A stretch of 64,000 nt of DNA, taken from NCBI GenBank assembly GCA_044223665.1, contig JBGALT010000001.1:124001-188000 (forward strand), read 5' to 3'. A program made the translations under genes and the position numbers. This DNA comes from JBBSAT01 sp044223665. GTDB lineage: Bacteria; Myxococcota_A; Polyangia; Polyangiales; Sandaracinaceae. The notes beneath the pieces are model-generated. The model ran no database searches and was not told the DNA's origin. It worked only from the letters and a program-made list of their open reading frames with translations. Positions 43,256-52,559 of this stretch are shown one piece after another; within the stretch, counting starts at the first letter, position 1; each line of letters opens with the position of its first letter.

Positions 43256-43762
43256 ATGGCCTCGCAGCTCGAGAAGCGGCGCGTCACTGCACGACGCGAC
43301 GAAGGATTCGTCGTCTTCCTCATCGGCATGCGCATCAACGCGTGGTGGAAGCCCTGGCTCTGGCTCCCCGTCGCGGCCGCGATGCCCAAGATGATCGGCG
43401 AGCTGATGGCCGAGCCGGAGCTCGGGTTCCTCGGGGCCGAGCAGTTCTTCGGCCGGACGACGCTGATGATGTCGTACTGGCGCTCGACCGAGGACCTCAT
43501 GTCCTTCGCGTCGGCCAAGGGCCGCTCGCACATGCCGGCTTGGAAGGCGTTCTACCAGGCGGTCGGCACGAGCGGCGACGTCGGCATCTGGCACGAGACG
43601 TATCGGATCGCGCCCGGTAGCTACGAGAACGTCTACGTGAACATGCCGCGCTTCGGCCTCGGCGCCGTGACGCCACTCGTCGATGCGGTCGGTCCCTTCG
43701 CGCGGGCCGAGCGCCGCCTCGCGTCGGTCCCCGAGACCCCGGAGCGCGACGCGGCGGAGTAA
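43256..43762 (+). CDS. DUF4188 family protein
   Basis: The product is 168 residues from ATG 43256, preceded by AAGGAG at a six-base spacing. The family pattern is FVVFLIGMRINAWWKPWLW, KMIGELMAEPELGF, TTLMMSYWRSTEDLMSFA, HMPAWKAFYQ, and IWHETYRIAPGSYENVYVNMP. DUF4188 proteins resemble phenylacetaldoxime dehydratase-type or monooxygenase-like ferredoxin-fold proteins; the conserved His and Trp could serve heme or substrate binding. Its control by the adjacent TetR regulator is suggested by two near-identical palindromes. Substrate not known. Confidence 0.87.
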   Translation: MASQLEKRRVTARRDEGFVVFLIGMRINAWWKPWLWLPVAAAMPKMIGELMAEPELGFLGAEQFFGRTTLMMSYWRSTEDLMSFASAKGRSHMPAWKAFYQAVGTSGDVGIWHETYRIAPGSYENVYVNMPRFGLGAVTPLVDAVGPFARAERRLASVPETPERDAAE

Positions 43763-43765
43763 AGC

Positions 43766-43844
43766 AACGAGTGCTCACCCCGGAGGACCCGGACGGGAGC
43801 GGGCGCAGCCCGCGGACGGAAGGGGCCGCAGGGGCGAGCCGATC
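43766..43844 (+). repeat. Rep-A copy F (between convergent genes)
   Basis: Full Rep-A after the DUF4188 stop, inner hairpin GCGGGC-GCA-GCCCGC. The outer arms are GCTCACC and GGGCGAGC, so one outer pair is no longer matched here, unlike copy C. Confidence 0.85.
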
Positions 43845-43857
43845 CTCACTCAACAAC

Positions 43858-43893
43858 AACGAGTGCTCGCCCCGGAGGACCCGGACGGGAGCG
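43858..43893 (+). repeat. Rep-A half copy (5-prime end only)
   Basis: Bases 43858-43893 repeat the first half of Rep-A (aacgagtgctcgcc to gggagcg) and then stop abruptly next to the end of the HExxH gene. With copy F it forms a damaged tandem pair. Confidence 0.78.
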
Positions 43894-43904
43894 CCGCCGA
43901 TTTC

Positions 43905-45021
43905 TCAGCCGGGAGGCAACGCGTCGACGTCGAGCGCGGCGCTGGCGAGCGCCGAGCGAGTGACCTCGTGGAGCGCGTCCAGGGCGGCGATCGCTTCGCG
44001 CCCGATCGCCGTCGGCTGCCCGAGCTCGTGGACCAGCGAGAGGCCGCGCGCGTTGCCCGAGAGCACCTGCTCGCGGCGCGTCTTGAACTCCGGGGTGCGG
44101 CTGATCGGGTGATCGATCTCGACCAGCCGCTGGTGGAAGCCGGCGACCGGAACGAACGCGTGGACCGCCAGGAGGACCCCCGAGAGCGGCCGCAGGTCGG
44201 GGCGCACCGGCGACGCCGTCCAGGTGGTCCGCCCGTTGACGAGCACCGGATCGAAGTACGACAGCACGTTGAGCTTGCCGTGCTGCGTCTCGTGGACGAT
44301 CGCTTCCGCGAGCGTGAGGACGCTCGGGTGCAAGGTCATGTACACCAGCCCGGGCGCCTCCCGGTACGACGCGGAGAGGTGGCGCTCGGGCTCGTAGCCC
44401 ACGGGGACGATGCGTCGCAGCGAGAGCGCCAGCTCGTCGTGGAGCACGGGCAGGGCGGCGCGCACGACCTCGAGCGCCTCGCCGAGGGCGCGCGCCCACT
44501 CGTCCGGCGTGCGGCCGCCGAGGTCGATGGCGTTGCCCTTCTTGTCGGGATGCTCCTCCTGCATCGCGAGTGGGTTCGCGTCGTGCTGCGCCAGGTGCGC
44601 GCTCGAGCCGGGGATCGGAGCGGACGAGCCCGCGCCCCGGGAGCGCGATCGCCTCGAAGGGAACGTCCCACAGCACGCTCTCTTCGATCACACCGCGCTT
44701 GGCCGCGAGCGCCGCGAGCAGCGCCGGAATCGCCAGGCGCAGCATCGGGTCGGCCGGACGCACGCCCGTCATCATCGTGAGCAGCGGCGGCAGCGCATCC
44801 TCGCTCCCGATCGCGTCGAGCGTCTCGGTCGGGTGTGCGCGGGCAGCGCCGATCAGCATCCGCTGCACGCGCGGCAGCGCGCGCCGCACCGGCTCGGAGA
44901 GCGCATCACCGTGGCGCGCGAGCAGATCGCGCAGCACCAAGAGGCGCATCTTGCGCACGAGATCGCGCAGGCGCGCGTCTTTCGCCGCAGGAAGCGCGAG
45001 CAGCCCGGTCGGGAGCATCAC
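43905..45021 (-). CDS. HExxH-type peptide-modification protein, apparent frameshift
   Basis: Two frames together give about 371 residues from ATG 45021. The N-terminal frame runs MMLPTGLLALPAAKDARL to VRSDP; the C-terminal frame goes on GSSAHLAQHDANPLAMQEEH. Dropping one G of the GGGG run at 44610-44613 joins them exactly. The C-part holds LAEAIVHETQHGKLNVL near residue 240, a HExxH metal site of the HEXXH motif family, which is known from RiPP clusters, often fused to or beside radical SAM/SPASM enzymes, and now linked to peptide beta-hydroxylation. Radical SAM genes follow across the divergent gap. A true frameshift would inactivate it; a sequence error is equally possible. Confidence 0.75.
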
Positions 45022-45132
45022 GGGCCCATCGTAGCGCGCAGGATCCCGCGCGATGCCGTCGAGACGTGCGCTTCGTCTCGCCGCCTCCCCCGCGTGCCGC
45101 GAGCGTCGCGACGGCGCTCGCGCCGGGCGCGA

Positions 45133-45245
45133 TCAGTCGTGGATGACGGCCTCGATGTCGTGCCCGTCGGGGTCGAGCACGAACGGCCGTGGTACTTCTC
45201 GTGCTCGTGCGGCCGAGGGCCCGCTTCGTCTCGCTCGCGAGCCCC
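45133..45245 (-). pseudogene. C-terminal remnant of a VOC (glyoxalase-like) protein
   Basis: On the minus strand the pieces AGPRPHEHEKYHG and FVLDPDGHDIEAVIHD-stop, typical of the end of a vicinal-oxygen-chelate protein, lie next to each other in two frames. The upstream part is missing, because the plus-strand radical SAM-like gene starts at 45267. It is a short gene relic of about 37 codons with a frameshift. Confidence 0.65.
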
Positions 45246-45266
45246 GGGCGCGATAGGGTCCGCGTC

Positions 45267-46967
45267 GTGCGCGAGATCTCGCTTCACGTCACCACGCGCG
45301 GCCGCGGAGCGCCTCGGCTCGACGAGCCGGAGATCGACGCGCCCGATCCGAGCCTCGAAGCGCTGACGCGAGCCGCGGCGGGCGACGCTCCGATCGCATT
45401 GGTCGGTGGCGAGCCCACGCTGCGCGCCGACCTGCCGGAGCTCCTCTCGGCCTTCCCCGGCGCGACGCTGCGGACCGACGGGCTCGCGCTCGCGGGCGCC
45501 GGGGTGCTCGCGAGCCTTCGGCGCGCGGGCCTGGGCAAGCTGCGGATCGTCCTGCACTCCGCGCGGGCCGATGCCCACGACTGGCTGGTCGGGGCCCCCG
45601 GCGCGGCCCGCACCGCGATGCGCACGCTGCGCGCGGCGAGCGAGCTCGGGATGACGACGGAGATCGAGGCGACGCTCACGCGGTCCACGGCGCCGCACGT
45701 CGCGGAGCTCGTGGCGCTCGCGGAGCACGTTCGCGCTTCGAGCGTGCACTTGGTGCGCCTCGCACACCGCGGCCCGGCCGCACGCGACGCCGTCATGCTC
45801 GCGCCGCGCATGGCGCTGCTCGAGGACCCGCTCGAGCACGCGCAGGCCGCGGCCCTGCGCGCGCGCCTCGCGCTCTGGGTCCACGGCTTTCCGCGGTGCG
45901 TCGCCCCGCGCCTCGAGGCGCAGGTCCGCCCCGCGGCCGACCGCGAGCGGCGCTTCGTGGGCACGAGCGAGTGGCAGGCGGTCGCGCGCGCCTACGACGT
46001 GGCGCTCGGCGTGCGCTGCCCGAGCTGCCCGGGGGCGCCCCACTGCGACGGCGCGGCGGAGGAGTACGTCGCGCGCTTCGGCGCGGCCGAGCTGCTCTCG
46101 GAGAGGGCGCGCGAGACACGGCCGAGCGACCCGGCGCCCAGCGAGGGTCCGCCGACGTCGGTCGCGCCGCGCGCCGGCCGTGCACCGACGACGCGCCTGC
46201 GCGACATCCGCGCGGTGGCCCGCCGCGGAAGCGTCGGCGGCGATCCGCTGATCGATCGTCCCGAGCCGGTGCCGTCCGTGCTGCGGGTCTCGCTCGCGCC
46301 GCCGAGCACGACGACGCGCGTGCTCCGCGCTCGCCTCGTGCGCGCAGCCCAGGAGGGCGCCGCGACGCTGCGCATCTCGGGCGGCCTCGATCATCCGAGC
46401 GCGCCGGCGCTCCTTCGAGAGGCCGCGCGGCTGCCGGGCCCCGAGGTCGAGCTCGCCGGAGATCTCTCGCCTCTGGCGGCGCTGGCCGACGCCCAGGTCT
46501 TCGAGCTGCAGGGGATCGCACGCGCGCTGGCGGCCGTCTTCGAGCCGGAGCACGTCGCCGCCACGCTGGCGTTGCTCGAGCGACTGCGGCGCATCGCGAA
46601 GATCGAAGGCCAGATCTTCGTCGTGCTGCGCTCGCACGAGGATGCGCCGCGCTGGGCCGGTGCGTTCGATGCGCTGCCGGGCGAGCCCTTCGTGCGGCTC
46701 GCGGGGTCGGGCTCGCTCTCGGCTCTCGCGCGCTTCGCGCGCGCCGCGTCGCCCTCGCCCTACCGTGCAGCGCTCGCGCGCGTGCTGCCCCGCACGCCCG
46801 AGCTCGCCGTCGACGAAGCGCCCGCGGCCTCGGCGGCGCCGGCCGCGTTCGTCGACGGCGTGACCACCCGCGCGCCGGTCCTCGACGAAGAGCCCTACGG
46901 GGCGTTCGACCCATGCGACTGCGGCCAGCCTACGTGCCCGGGTCATCCCCGCGGGTGGACGACGTAG
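45267..46967 (+). CDS. Radical SAM-fold protein without cluster cysteines (pseudo-enzyme?)
   Basis: The product is 566 residues from GTG 45267. The core follows the radical SAM barrel pattern: VREISLHVTTRGRG (where CxxxCxxC should be), IALVGGEPTLRADLPELLSA (GGE motif), and a spaced series of strands and helices with LGMTTEIEATLTRSTAPHV. The three Cys of the iron-sulfur site are absent. A SPASM-like Cys group, VRCPSCPGAPHCDG, follows near residue 255. The second half (~340-500) repeats a similar beta-alpha arrangement (LRISGGLDHPSAPALLREA), and the tail has FDPCDCGQPTCPGH. It looks like a degenerate partner of the radical SAM enzymes downstream. Function unknown. Confidence 0.72.
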   Translation: MREISLHVTTRGRGAPRLDEPEIDAPDPSLEALTRAAAGDAPIALVGGEPTLRADLPELLSAFPGATLRTDGLALAGAGVLASLRRAGLGKLRIVLHSARADAHDWLVGAPGAARTAMRTLRAASELGMTTEIEATLTRSTAPHVAELVALAEHVRASSVHLVRLAHRGPAARDAVMLAPRMALLEDPLEHAQAAALRARLALWVHGFPRCVAPRLEAQVRPAADRERRFVGTSEWQAVARAYDVALGVRCPSCPGAPHCDGAAEEYVARFGAAELLSERARETRPSDPAPSEGPPTSVAPRAGRAPTTRLRDIRAVARRGSVGGDPLIDRPEPVPSVLRVSLAPPSTTTRVLRARLVRAAQEGAATLRISGGLDHPSAPALLREAARLPGPEVELAGDLSPLAALADAQVFELQGIARALAAVFEPEHVAATLALLERLRRIAKIEGQIFVVLRSHEDAPRWAGAFDALPGEPFVRLAGSGSLSALARFARAASPSPYRAALARVLPRTPELAVDEAPAASAAPAAFVDGVTTRAPVLDEEPYGAFDPCDCGQPTCPGHPRGWTT

Positions 46968-47067
46968 GCGCGCGCACGGGCCCGCGCGATCGACTTCGAC
47001 ACGCACGCGTGGCGCGAATGTGGAGAGCCCGCGCGTGGTTCGTGGCAACATCCGATCGCTCGAGCGA

Positions 47068-48174
47068 ATGACGGACGGCGGCGGCGCAGCAGGGGGAGGT
47101 GAGCGGCGCTCGGCGGACCGCACGACGGTTCGCATCCGCGTCCGCTTCCGCTCGGCCGACGATCTGCTCGCCCGCTACACCACGGACATCAGCCGCGGTG
47201 GGATGTTCGTCGCGACGCCCGAGGTGCTGCCGCTCGATGCCGAGCTCGAGCTCGCCCTCGAGCTGCCCGACGGCGGCGAGCCGGCGATCGTGCGCGGGCG
47301 CGTCGTCTCCGTCCTCGACGAGGCACGCGCCAAGCAGCTCGGACGCCAACCGGGGCTCGGCGTCTCCTTCGTGAGCGATGCGAGCGCGCTCGGCGAGCGC
47401 ATCGCGGCGTACTTCGCGAGCCCGAGCGGGCAGGCGGCGAAGGAGCACCGCGCGGTGCACGTCCTCGTCGTGGAAGACAGCGCGACCTACCGCGCCCAGA
47501 TCGAGCTCGCGCTGCGCGAAGCAGGCCATCGCGTGAGCTCGGTGGAGAACGGCCTCACCGCGCTCGGCGCGGCGGTCCGCGAGACGCCCGATCTCGTCCT
47601 CTGCGACGTGAACATGCCCCTCATGGACGGCTGGCAGCTCCTGCGCATCCTCCGCGAGCGGGCGACGACGCGCGAGGTGCCGATCGTGTTCCTCACCACG
47701 CTCGGGGACGACGCCGATCGGCTGCGGGGCTACCAGCTCGGGGTCGACGACTACATCGGCAAGCCCTTCGATCCGGACGCGCTCGCCGCGCGCCTGTCGC
47801 GCGTGCTCGAGCGGGCGCGCGCCGAGCGCGCCGACGGAACCGCGCTCCGCGGGGATCTCTCGCAGGTCTCGGTGTCGAGCCTGCTCTCGTTCCTCGAGGC
47901 CGAGCGCCGGAGCGGGGTGCTCTCGCTCCGCAGCGGCGCGCTCGAGGCGGCGATCCACGTGGCCCACGGGACCGTCACCCGCGTCGATCTGGTCGGGACG
48001 GCCGTCTCGCAGGGAAGCCCGGAGGCCCTCTTCGATCGCCTCCTCTTCACGCTCGACGTGCGCGAGGGGCGCTTCGCGGTCACGACCGCGACACCGGAGA
48101 CCACCGGCCAGACGGCGTCGATCCAGGGCGCCTTGCTCGAGCACGCGCGGCGCACCGACGAGCGCGGGCGCTGA
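47068..48174 (+). CDS. PilZ-receiver-DUF4388 protein
   Basis: The product is 368 residues from ATG 47068 (an in-frame GTG at 47020 is possible). The N-terminal ~105 residues are a PilZ-like domain (RVRFRSADDLLARYTTDIS, GGMFVATPEVLPLDAEL). A receiver follows (~130-250) with the phospho-Asp in LVLCDVNMPLMDGW and Lys in DYIGKPFDP. The C-terminal ~110 residues match DUF4388/PATAN (SQVSVSSLLSFLEAERRSG, GVLSLRSGALEAAIHVAHG). This mix of second-messenger and phosphorelay domains is usual in myxobacteria. It lies between the pseudo radical SAM gene and two intact radical SAM genes on the same strand and may control them. Confidence 0.88.
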   Translation: MTDGGGAAGGGERRSADRTTVRIRVRFRSADDLLARYTTDISRGGMFVATPEVLPLDAELELALELPDGGEPAIVRGRVVSVLDEARAKQLGRQPGLGVSFVSDASALGERIAAYFASPSGQAAKEHRAVHVLVVEDSATYRAQIELALREAGHRVSSVENGLTALGAAVRETPDLVLCDVNMPLMDGWQLLRILRERATTREVPIVFLTTLGDDADRLRGYQLGVDDYIGKPFDPDALAARLSRVLERARAERADGTALRGDLSQVSVSSLLSFLEAERRSGVLSLRSGALEAAIHVAHGTVTRVDLVGTAVSQGSPEALFDRLLFTLDVREGRFAVTTATPETTGQTASIQGALLEHARRTDERGR

Positions 48175-48323
48175 TCGACCGAGCGCCGGGCAGAGCCGGG
48201 GCTGGGGCATCCCGCGCCAGCCTCGTCGGACGGTCGGTCACGGAGGCCGCGACGGCGCGCGAGCCGCGAGCGGCGCTCGCCGTGGTAACATCGACCGTCG
48301 TGCGCGCGCTCTCCGCCGAAGCG

Positions 48324-50141
48324 ATGTTGGCCCGGGAAGCGGTCGCGAACCGATCGAAGCACTGGGTGCGCCTGGTCACCGCGTGCAACAGCCGCTGTCT
48401 CTTCTGCCTCGACTCCGACACGCCACGGAACGTGTTCCTGCCGTTCGAGGAGATCGAGGCCGAGCTGGCCAAGGGGCGCCGTGACCTCGACGCGTGGAAG
48501 GTGATCCTCTCGGGGGGCGAGGCCGCGCTCCATCCACGCTTCCACGACGTGGTGCGGCGGGCGCGCGAGCTCGGCTACGGCCGCGTACAGACCGTGACGA
48601 ACGGCTGGCGCTACGCCGACAAGGCCTTCTTCGACGAAGCGGTCGCCGCCGGCCTCGACGAGATCACGTTCTCGCTGCACGGGCACGACGAGGCGCTGCA
48701 CGATCACATGACGCAGCATCCGGGCGCGTTCCGGAACATCGTGAAGGCGATCGCGCGCAGCGTCCGGAGCGGCAAGGTCATCACCAGCATCGACGTCTGC
48801 ATCAACAAGCAGAACGTCGGCTCGCTCGACAAGATCATCGAGCTCGGCTTCTCGCTCGGCGTGACCGAGTACGACCTGCTCCACGTGATCCCGCAGGCCG
48901 CCGCCTTCGATCACCGAGACGAGCTCTTCTACGACCCGCGCGAGCACCTGCCGATGCTGCACAAGGTCTTCTCGCTGAACCGGCACCCGAGCTTCGTCAT
49001 CTGGACCAATCGCTTTCCGGTCAGCTACCTCGAGGGCCTCGAGGACCTCATCCAGGATCCGCACAAGATGCTGGACGAGATCAACGGACGGCGCTTCCAG
49101 GTGCGCCGCTATCTCGACGCCAGCACGCCGCTCGACTGCCGCCAGCCCGAGCGCTGCGTGCACTGCTTCATCGAGCCGCTCTGCACGACGATGGACCGCG
49201 TGATCGAGAAGCAACGCGCGGCCGCCTACGAGATCTACGAGGTCGGGGACGGCGACTACGAGCGCACGCTTCCGCTGCCCTTCGGCGCGCAGCTCTTGGG
49301 CGTCGAGGTGGCGAGGCTCGCGGAGCTCGACGCCCGTGATCGCGGCGACGGGACGGGCTTCTACGTCCGGACGAGCGACGCGACACCGCTCGGCGAGGTC
49401 GCCTACCCGCGCGTGATCGTCGTCGAGAGCGCGGCGCAGCTCGCCGCGTGGCTCGCCGCGCCGCTCCCCGCGCGCGTGGAGCTCGACGTCGAGGTGAGCC
49501 GGAGCACCGAGGAAGCGATCCGGGCGCACGCCGCCGACCTCGCCCGGCTCGGGGCGCGCGCGCGTCTGATCTGGCCCACCCACGAGCACATGGCGGAGGC
49601 CGTCGAGGGCGACGTGCGCGATCCGCGCGCGTTCTTCGCCTCGCTCGCGCCCCATCGCCTGCGCGTCTCCGGGCTGCCGCCCTGTCTCGCACCGGGCGCC
49701 GAGCTCGTGCACGACCGCGCGATCCTCGACGCGTCGGTCTTCGACCCGGAGACGGGCCGGCCCGAGCATCGGGGCCTCGCACGACACCACGTGCTCCGGC
49801 ACTACAAGGGCAAGAGCGTGCGCTGCGCCGACTGCGTCGTGCGCGATCGCTGCGAGGGACTGCACATCAACGCGGTGCGCGACCAGGGCCTGCGCCTCCT
49901 CACGCCGCTCCAGAGCGGCCCCGAAGCCGACGCGGCCCAGGCCAGCCTGCTCCGTCTGTTCCCCGAGCCACTGCCGCGTCTGGCGACGGCGCGCCCCGTG
50001 GAGCCCGTCGCGCCGAGCCTGCCGGGCCACGCGATGCCCGACGGCGTCCGGCCCGATCCGCTGGCGCTCATCGCCGAGGAGCAGATCCTGCGCAAGGCCA
50101 AGCGCGAGGTCCTCAAGCAGCGCGCTGCGAGCGAGGGCTGA
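48324..50141 (+). CDS. Radical SAM/SPASM-type protein, long form
   Basis: The product is 605 residues from ATG 48324; GTG starts at 48282 and 48300 are possible. The [4Fe-4S] motif CNSRCLFC lies near residue 20, followed by WKVILSGGEAALHPRFHD (GGE) and EITFSLHGHDEALHDHM. Two further Cys groups lie at about 275-290 (CRQPERCVHCFIEPLC) and near 505 (VRCADCVVRDRCEGLH), which suggest auxiliary clusters as in SPASM proteins. The C-terminal half is a long extra domain. The stop is one base from the next radical SAM start. Such tandem enzymes usually modify peptides or proteins; no precursor peptide is seen nearby. Confidence 0.88.
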   Translation: MLAREAVANRSKHWVRLVTACNSRCLFCLDSDTPRNVFLPFEEIEAELAKGRRDLDAWKVILSGGEAALHPRFHDVVRRARELGYGRVQTVTNGWRYADKAFFDEAVAAGLDEITFSLHGHDEALHDHMTQHPGAFRNIVKAIARSVRSGKVITSIDVCINKQNVGSLDKIIELGFSLGVTEYDLLHVIPQAAAFDHRDELFYDPREHLPMLHKVFSLNRHPSFVIWTNRFPVSYLEGLEDLIQDPHKMLDEINGRRFQVRRYLDASTPLDCRQPERCVHCFIEPLCTTMDRVIEKQRAAAYEIYEVGDGDYERTLPLPFGAQLLGVEVARLAELDARDRGDGTGFYVRTSDATPLGEVAYPRVIVVESAAQLAAWLAAPLPARVELDVEVSRSTEEAIRAHAADLARLGARARLIWPTHEHMAEAVEGDVRDPRAFFASLAPHRLRVSGLPPCLAPGAELVHDRAILDASVFDPETGRPEHRGLARHHVLRHYKGKSVRCADCVVRDRCEGLHINAVRDQGLRLLTPLQSGPEADAAQASLLRLFPEPLPRLATARPVEPVAPSLPGHAMPDGVRPDPLALIAEEQILRKAKREVLKQRAASEG

Positions 50142-50142
50142 C

Positions 50143-51180
50143 GTGGCGAACCTCGGCTACCTCCAGCTCACCCGTGGATGCCTGCAGAACTGCCGCTTCT
50201 GCTCGAACCCGCCGACTGGCGTGGAGCTCGACGAGGCCGGCGTGCGGGAAGAGATCGATCGCCTCGTCGAGCTCGGCTACGACGGCGTGATCCTCACGGG
50301 CGGCGAGCCCTCGCTCTCGCCGCTCCTTCTCCCGGCGCTGCGCCACGCGCGCGAGAAGGGCCTCTTCAGCCGGATGATCACCAACGGGCAGCGCCTGTCG
50401 GATCGCAAGTTCTTCCGGCGGGCGGTCGACGCGGGCCTGACGCACATCCACGTCTCGCTCCACAGCTACCGGCCCGAGGTCCACGACTTCATCACGCAGT
50501 ACGACGGCGCCTGGGATCACCTCGTGAAGACGCTCGCGCTCGTGCCCGAGATGGGCATCACGAGCGACATCAACACGGTGATCAACGTCTACAACGCCGA
50601 GCACCTGCACGAGAACGTCGTGTGGATCACCGACCGCTTCCCGCACGTGCGCCACTTCGTCTGGAACCACATGGATCCGGACGGCAACCGGTCGGAAGAG
50701 AACCCCGACTGCATCCCGACCCACTACGAGTTCCAGGTCTCGCTCGAGCTCGCGATGGAGTACCTGCACAAGACGGGGCGCACCTTCCGCGCCGAGCGCG
50801 TGCCGCTCTGCTTCATGCGCCGCTTCGCGTGGGCATCCACCGAGACGCGCAAGATCGTGAAGGAGGAGCAGCGCTGCATCCGCTTCCTCGACCAGAAGGG
50901 CTTCGTGCACCAGCTCGAGTTCCTGCACGGCAAGTCGGACGCGTGCGACGCGTGCCGCTTCGACTCGATCTGCGCCGGCATGTACTCGATGGCGAAGACC
51001 TACGACGAGCGAGAGCTCGCACCCGTCTTCGACGACCCGCTCGAGGTGGTGCGCGAGGTGCTCGGCGAGGAGCCGGACCCGGCGCTCCTCGACCGCCTGA
51101 AGGCGCGCCGCGGCCGCCGTAGCGCGACCGAGCAGCCCTCGCCCGAGCAGCGCCAGAAGGCACGCCTGCGCGTGCTCTGA
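50143..51180 (+). CDS. Radical SAM/SPASM-type protein, short form
   Basis: The product is 345 residues from GTG 50143, one base after the previous TGA. The cluster motif is CLQNCRFC near residue 13, with DGVILTGGEPSLSPLLLPA (GGE) and HIHVSLHSYRPEVHDFI. The C-terminal SPASM-like group is CDACRFDSICAGMY near residue 268, preceded by a conserved Cys at EEQRCIRFL. The tail after residue 310 is basic. It resembles the core of the long form upstream and is probably its partner. Substrate unknown. Confidence 0.88.
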   Translation: MANLGYLQLTRGCLQNCRFCSNPPTGVELDEAGVREEIDRLVELGYDGVILTGGEPSLSPLLLPALRHAREKGLFSRMITNGQRLSDRKFFRRAVDAGLTHIHVSLHSYRPEVHDFITQYDGAWDHLVKTLALVPEMGITSDINTVINVYNAEHLHENVVWITDRFPHVRHFVWNHMDPDGNRSEENPDCIPTHYEFQVSLELAMEYLHKTGRTFRAERVPLCFMRRFAWASTETRKIVKEEQRCIRFLDQKGFVHQLEFLHGKSDACDACRFDSICAGMYSMAKTYDERELAPVFDDPLEVVREVLGEEPDPALLDRLKARRGRRSATEQPSPEQRQKARLRVL

Positions 51181-51243
51181 TCGCGTCGAGATCCGGGCGG
51201 GGGCGGGAACCGCGACCGCGCGGCGCGGGCTGGGGCCGCGAGA

Positions 51244-52559
51244 TCACGCGCGCGCGCGGAGCTTCGCGAGCGCCCTCTGGGCCTGCTCTCCGATCGTGAA
51301 CGCGGTGGCGCTCGGCCTCGTCTGGTCCCGGCCGAGCTCCTCGAGCGCGGCGATCGCGCGTGGATCGAGGTGCTCGCCGAGCGCGTACGCGGTGCGGAAG
51401 CGGATGCGAGGCTCGTCGTGCCGCGCGAACGCGAGCAGTGCTTCCAGGTCGCCTGCCGCGCCGAGGGCCTCGACGATCTGCATGCGCAGCTCGAGGTCCG
51501 GCTCACGACCGAAGCGCGCCCGCAGCGCGGGGGCCGCGGAGGCTTCTTTGCGCATGCGCAGGCACACGATCGCGGCGCGGCGACGCTCGAAGCCCTCGTC
51601 CTCCAGCATGCCGACGAGGCGCTCGGTGGCCGCGCCATCGCCGCGCGTGCGCAGCGCCGTCGTCGCGCTCTCCCACGCGGGGCCGTCCAGTTGGGCGACG
51701 AGCTCGCGCTCGGGAAGTGCTCCGACGTGAATCGCTCGGCGCGCGATCTCGACGTCGGGGGACGCGACGTGCGCTGCGGCCAGCCCTCGGTGCTCGGTGC
51801 CGGGGAGCGCCCGCAACGCGCTCAGGACGACGCGCCGATCGACGTCGCGGGTGAGGGCCGGCAGGTGAGGCGCGAGCGTCGCCGCGTCGCGCGCGCGAAG
51901 CACGTCCACCGCCGCCGCGCGTACCTCGGGCTCCGCATCCACGAGGGCTCGCACGAGCGCTGCGCGCGCCTCGGGCGAAAGCGAAGGCAAGTGGCCGAGG
52001 GCGCTCGTGCCCTCGGTGCGCCGCGCGCCGTCGGGGCTCTTCATCGCATCGAGGAAGTCGGTCTCGCGGCCCGACATTCCAGTGCCGAACCACACGTAGT
52101 CGTACCCCCAGAGCGTCTCGTCGAGCCACCGCTCGTACCAGGACACGAAGCTCGGGTTGTCGGGATAGGTGAGGTCGCCGCCGTCGGTGAGGTACGCGAC
52201 GCGCCCGCGCGTCGGGCCGTCGAGGACGAGCAGGCCCCAGTGGTTGCAGCCCTGATCGACGAGCGTGAGCGTGACGGGGCCCCGCTTCTTGGCTCGCACG
52301 CCGATGCGCCACTCTTTTCTGGGCAAGAGGCCGAAGAAGGGCCCCGCGCCGGCGGAACCGACCGTGCGCAAGAACTGGCGGAAGTCGGCGGGGAGCGTGA
52401 GCGCGTGGCGCTTCTCGATCGCGGCGATCTCTCGCTCGCTGGAGGGGGGCGCCAGCTCGAAGCGGTGCTTCTCCCATCCGAAGCACGTCTTTCCCGAGCG
52501 GCGGAGCTCGGCGAGCTTTGCAGAGAGATGCTCCAGGAGCTCGAGCGTAGTTCATCCAC
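51244..52559 (-). CDS. SMI1/KNR4-like protein with HEAT repeats, apparent frameshift at start
   Basis: From about 52545 downward the frame encodes LLEHLSAKLAELRRSGKTC and EIAAIEKRHALTLPADFRQF, then LRTVGSAGAGPFFGLLP and WGLLVLDGPTRGRVAYLTDG, the SMI1/KNR4 (SUKH) fold, followed from residue ~175 by HEAT repeats. No ATG, GTG or TTG precedes this in frame; the first TTG is at 52371 inside the domain. One extra base near 52543 would join it to GTG 52559 (MDELR-LELLEHL), with GAGG before it. SUKH proteins are often immunity or scaffold proteins. About 438 residues if the frame is restored. Start and frameshift are inference. Confidence 0.68.

Noticed and set aside
48174..48324. Search for a precursor peptide before the tandem radical SAM genes
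   Set aside because: Short frames here are Arg/Ala-rich and lack a ribosome site or a leader-like sequence. The same holds for 51181-51243 and 43763-43904.
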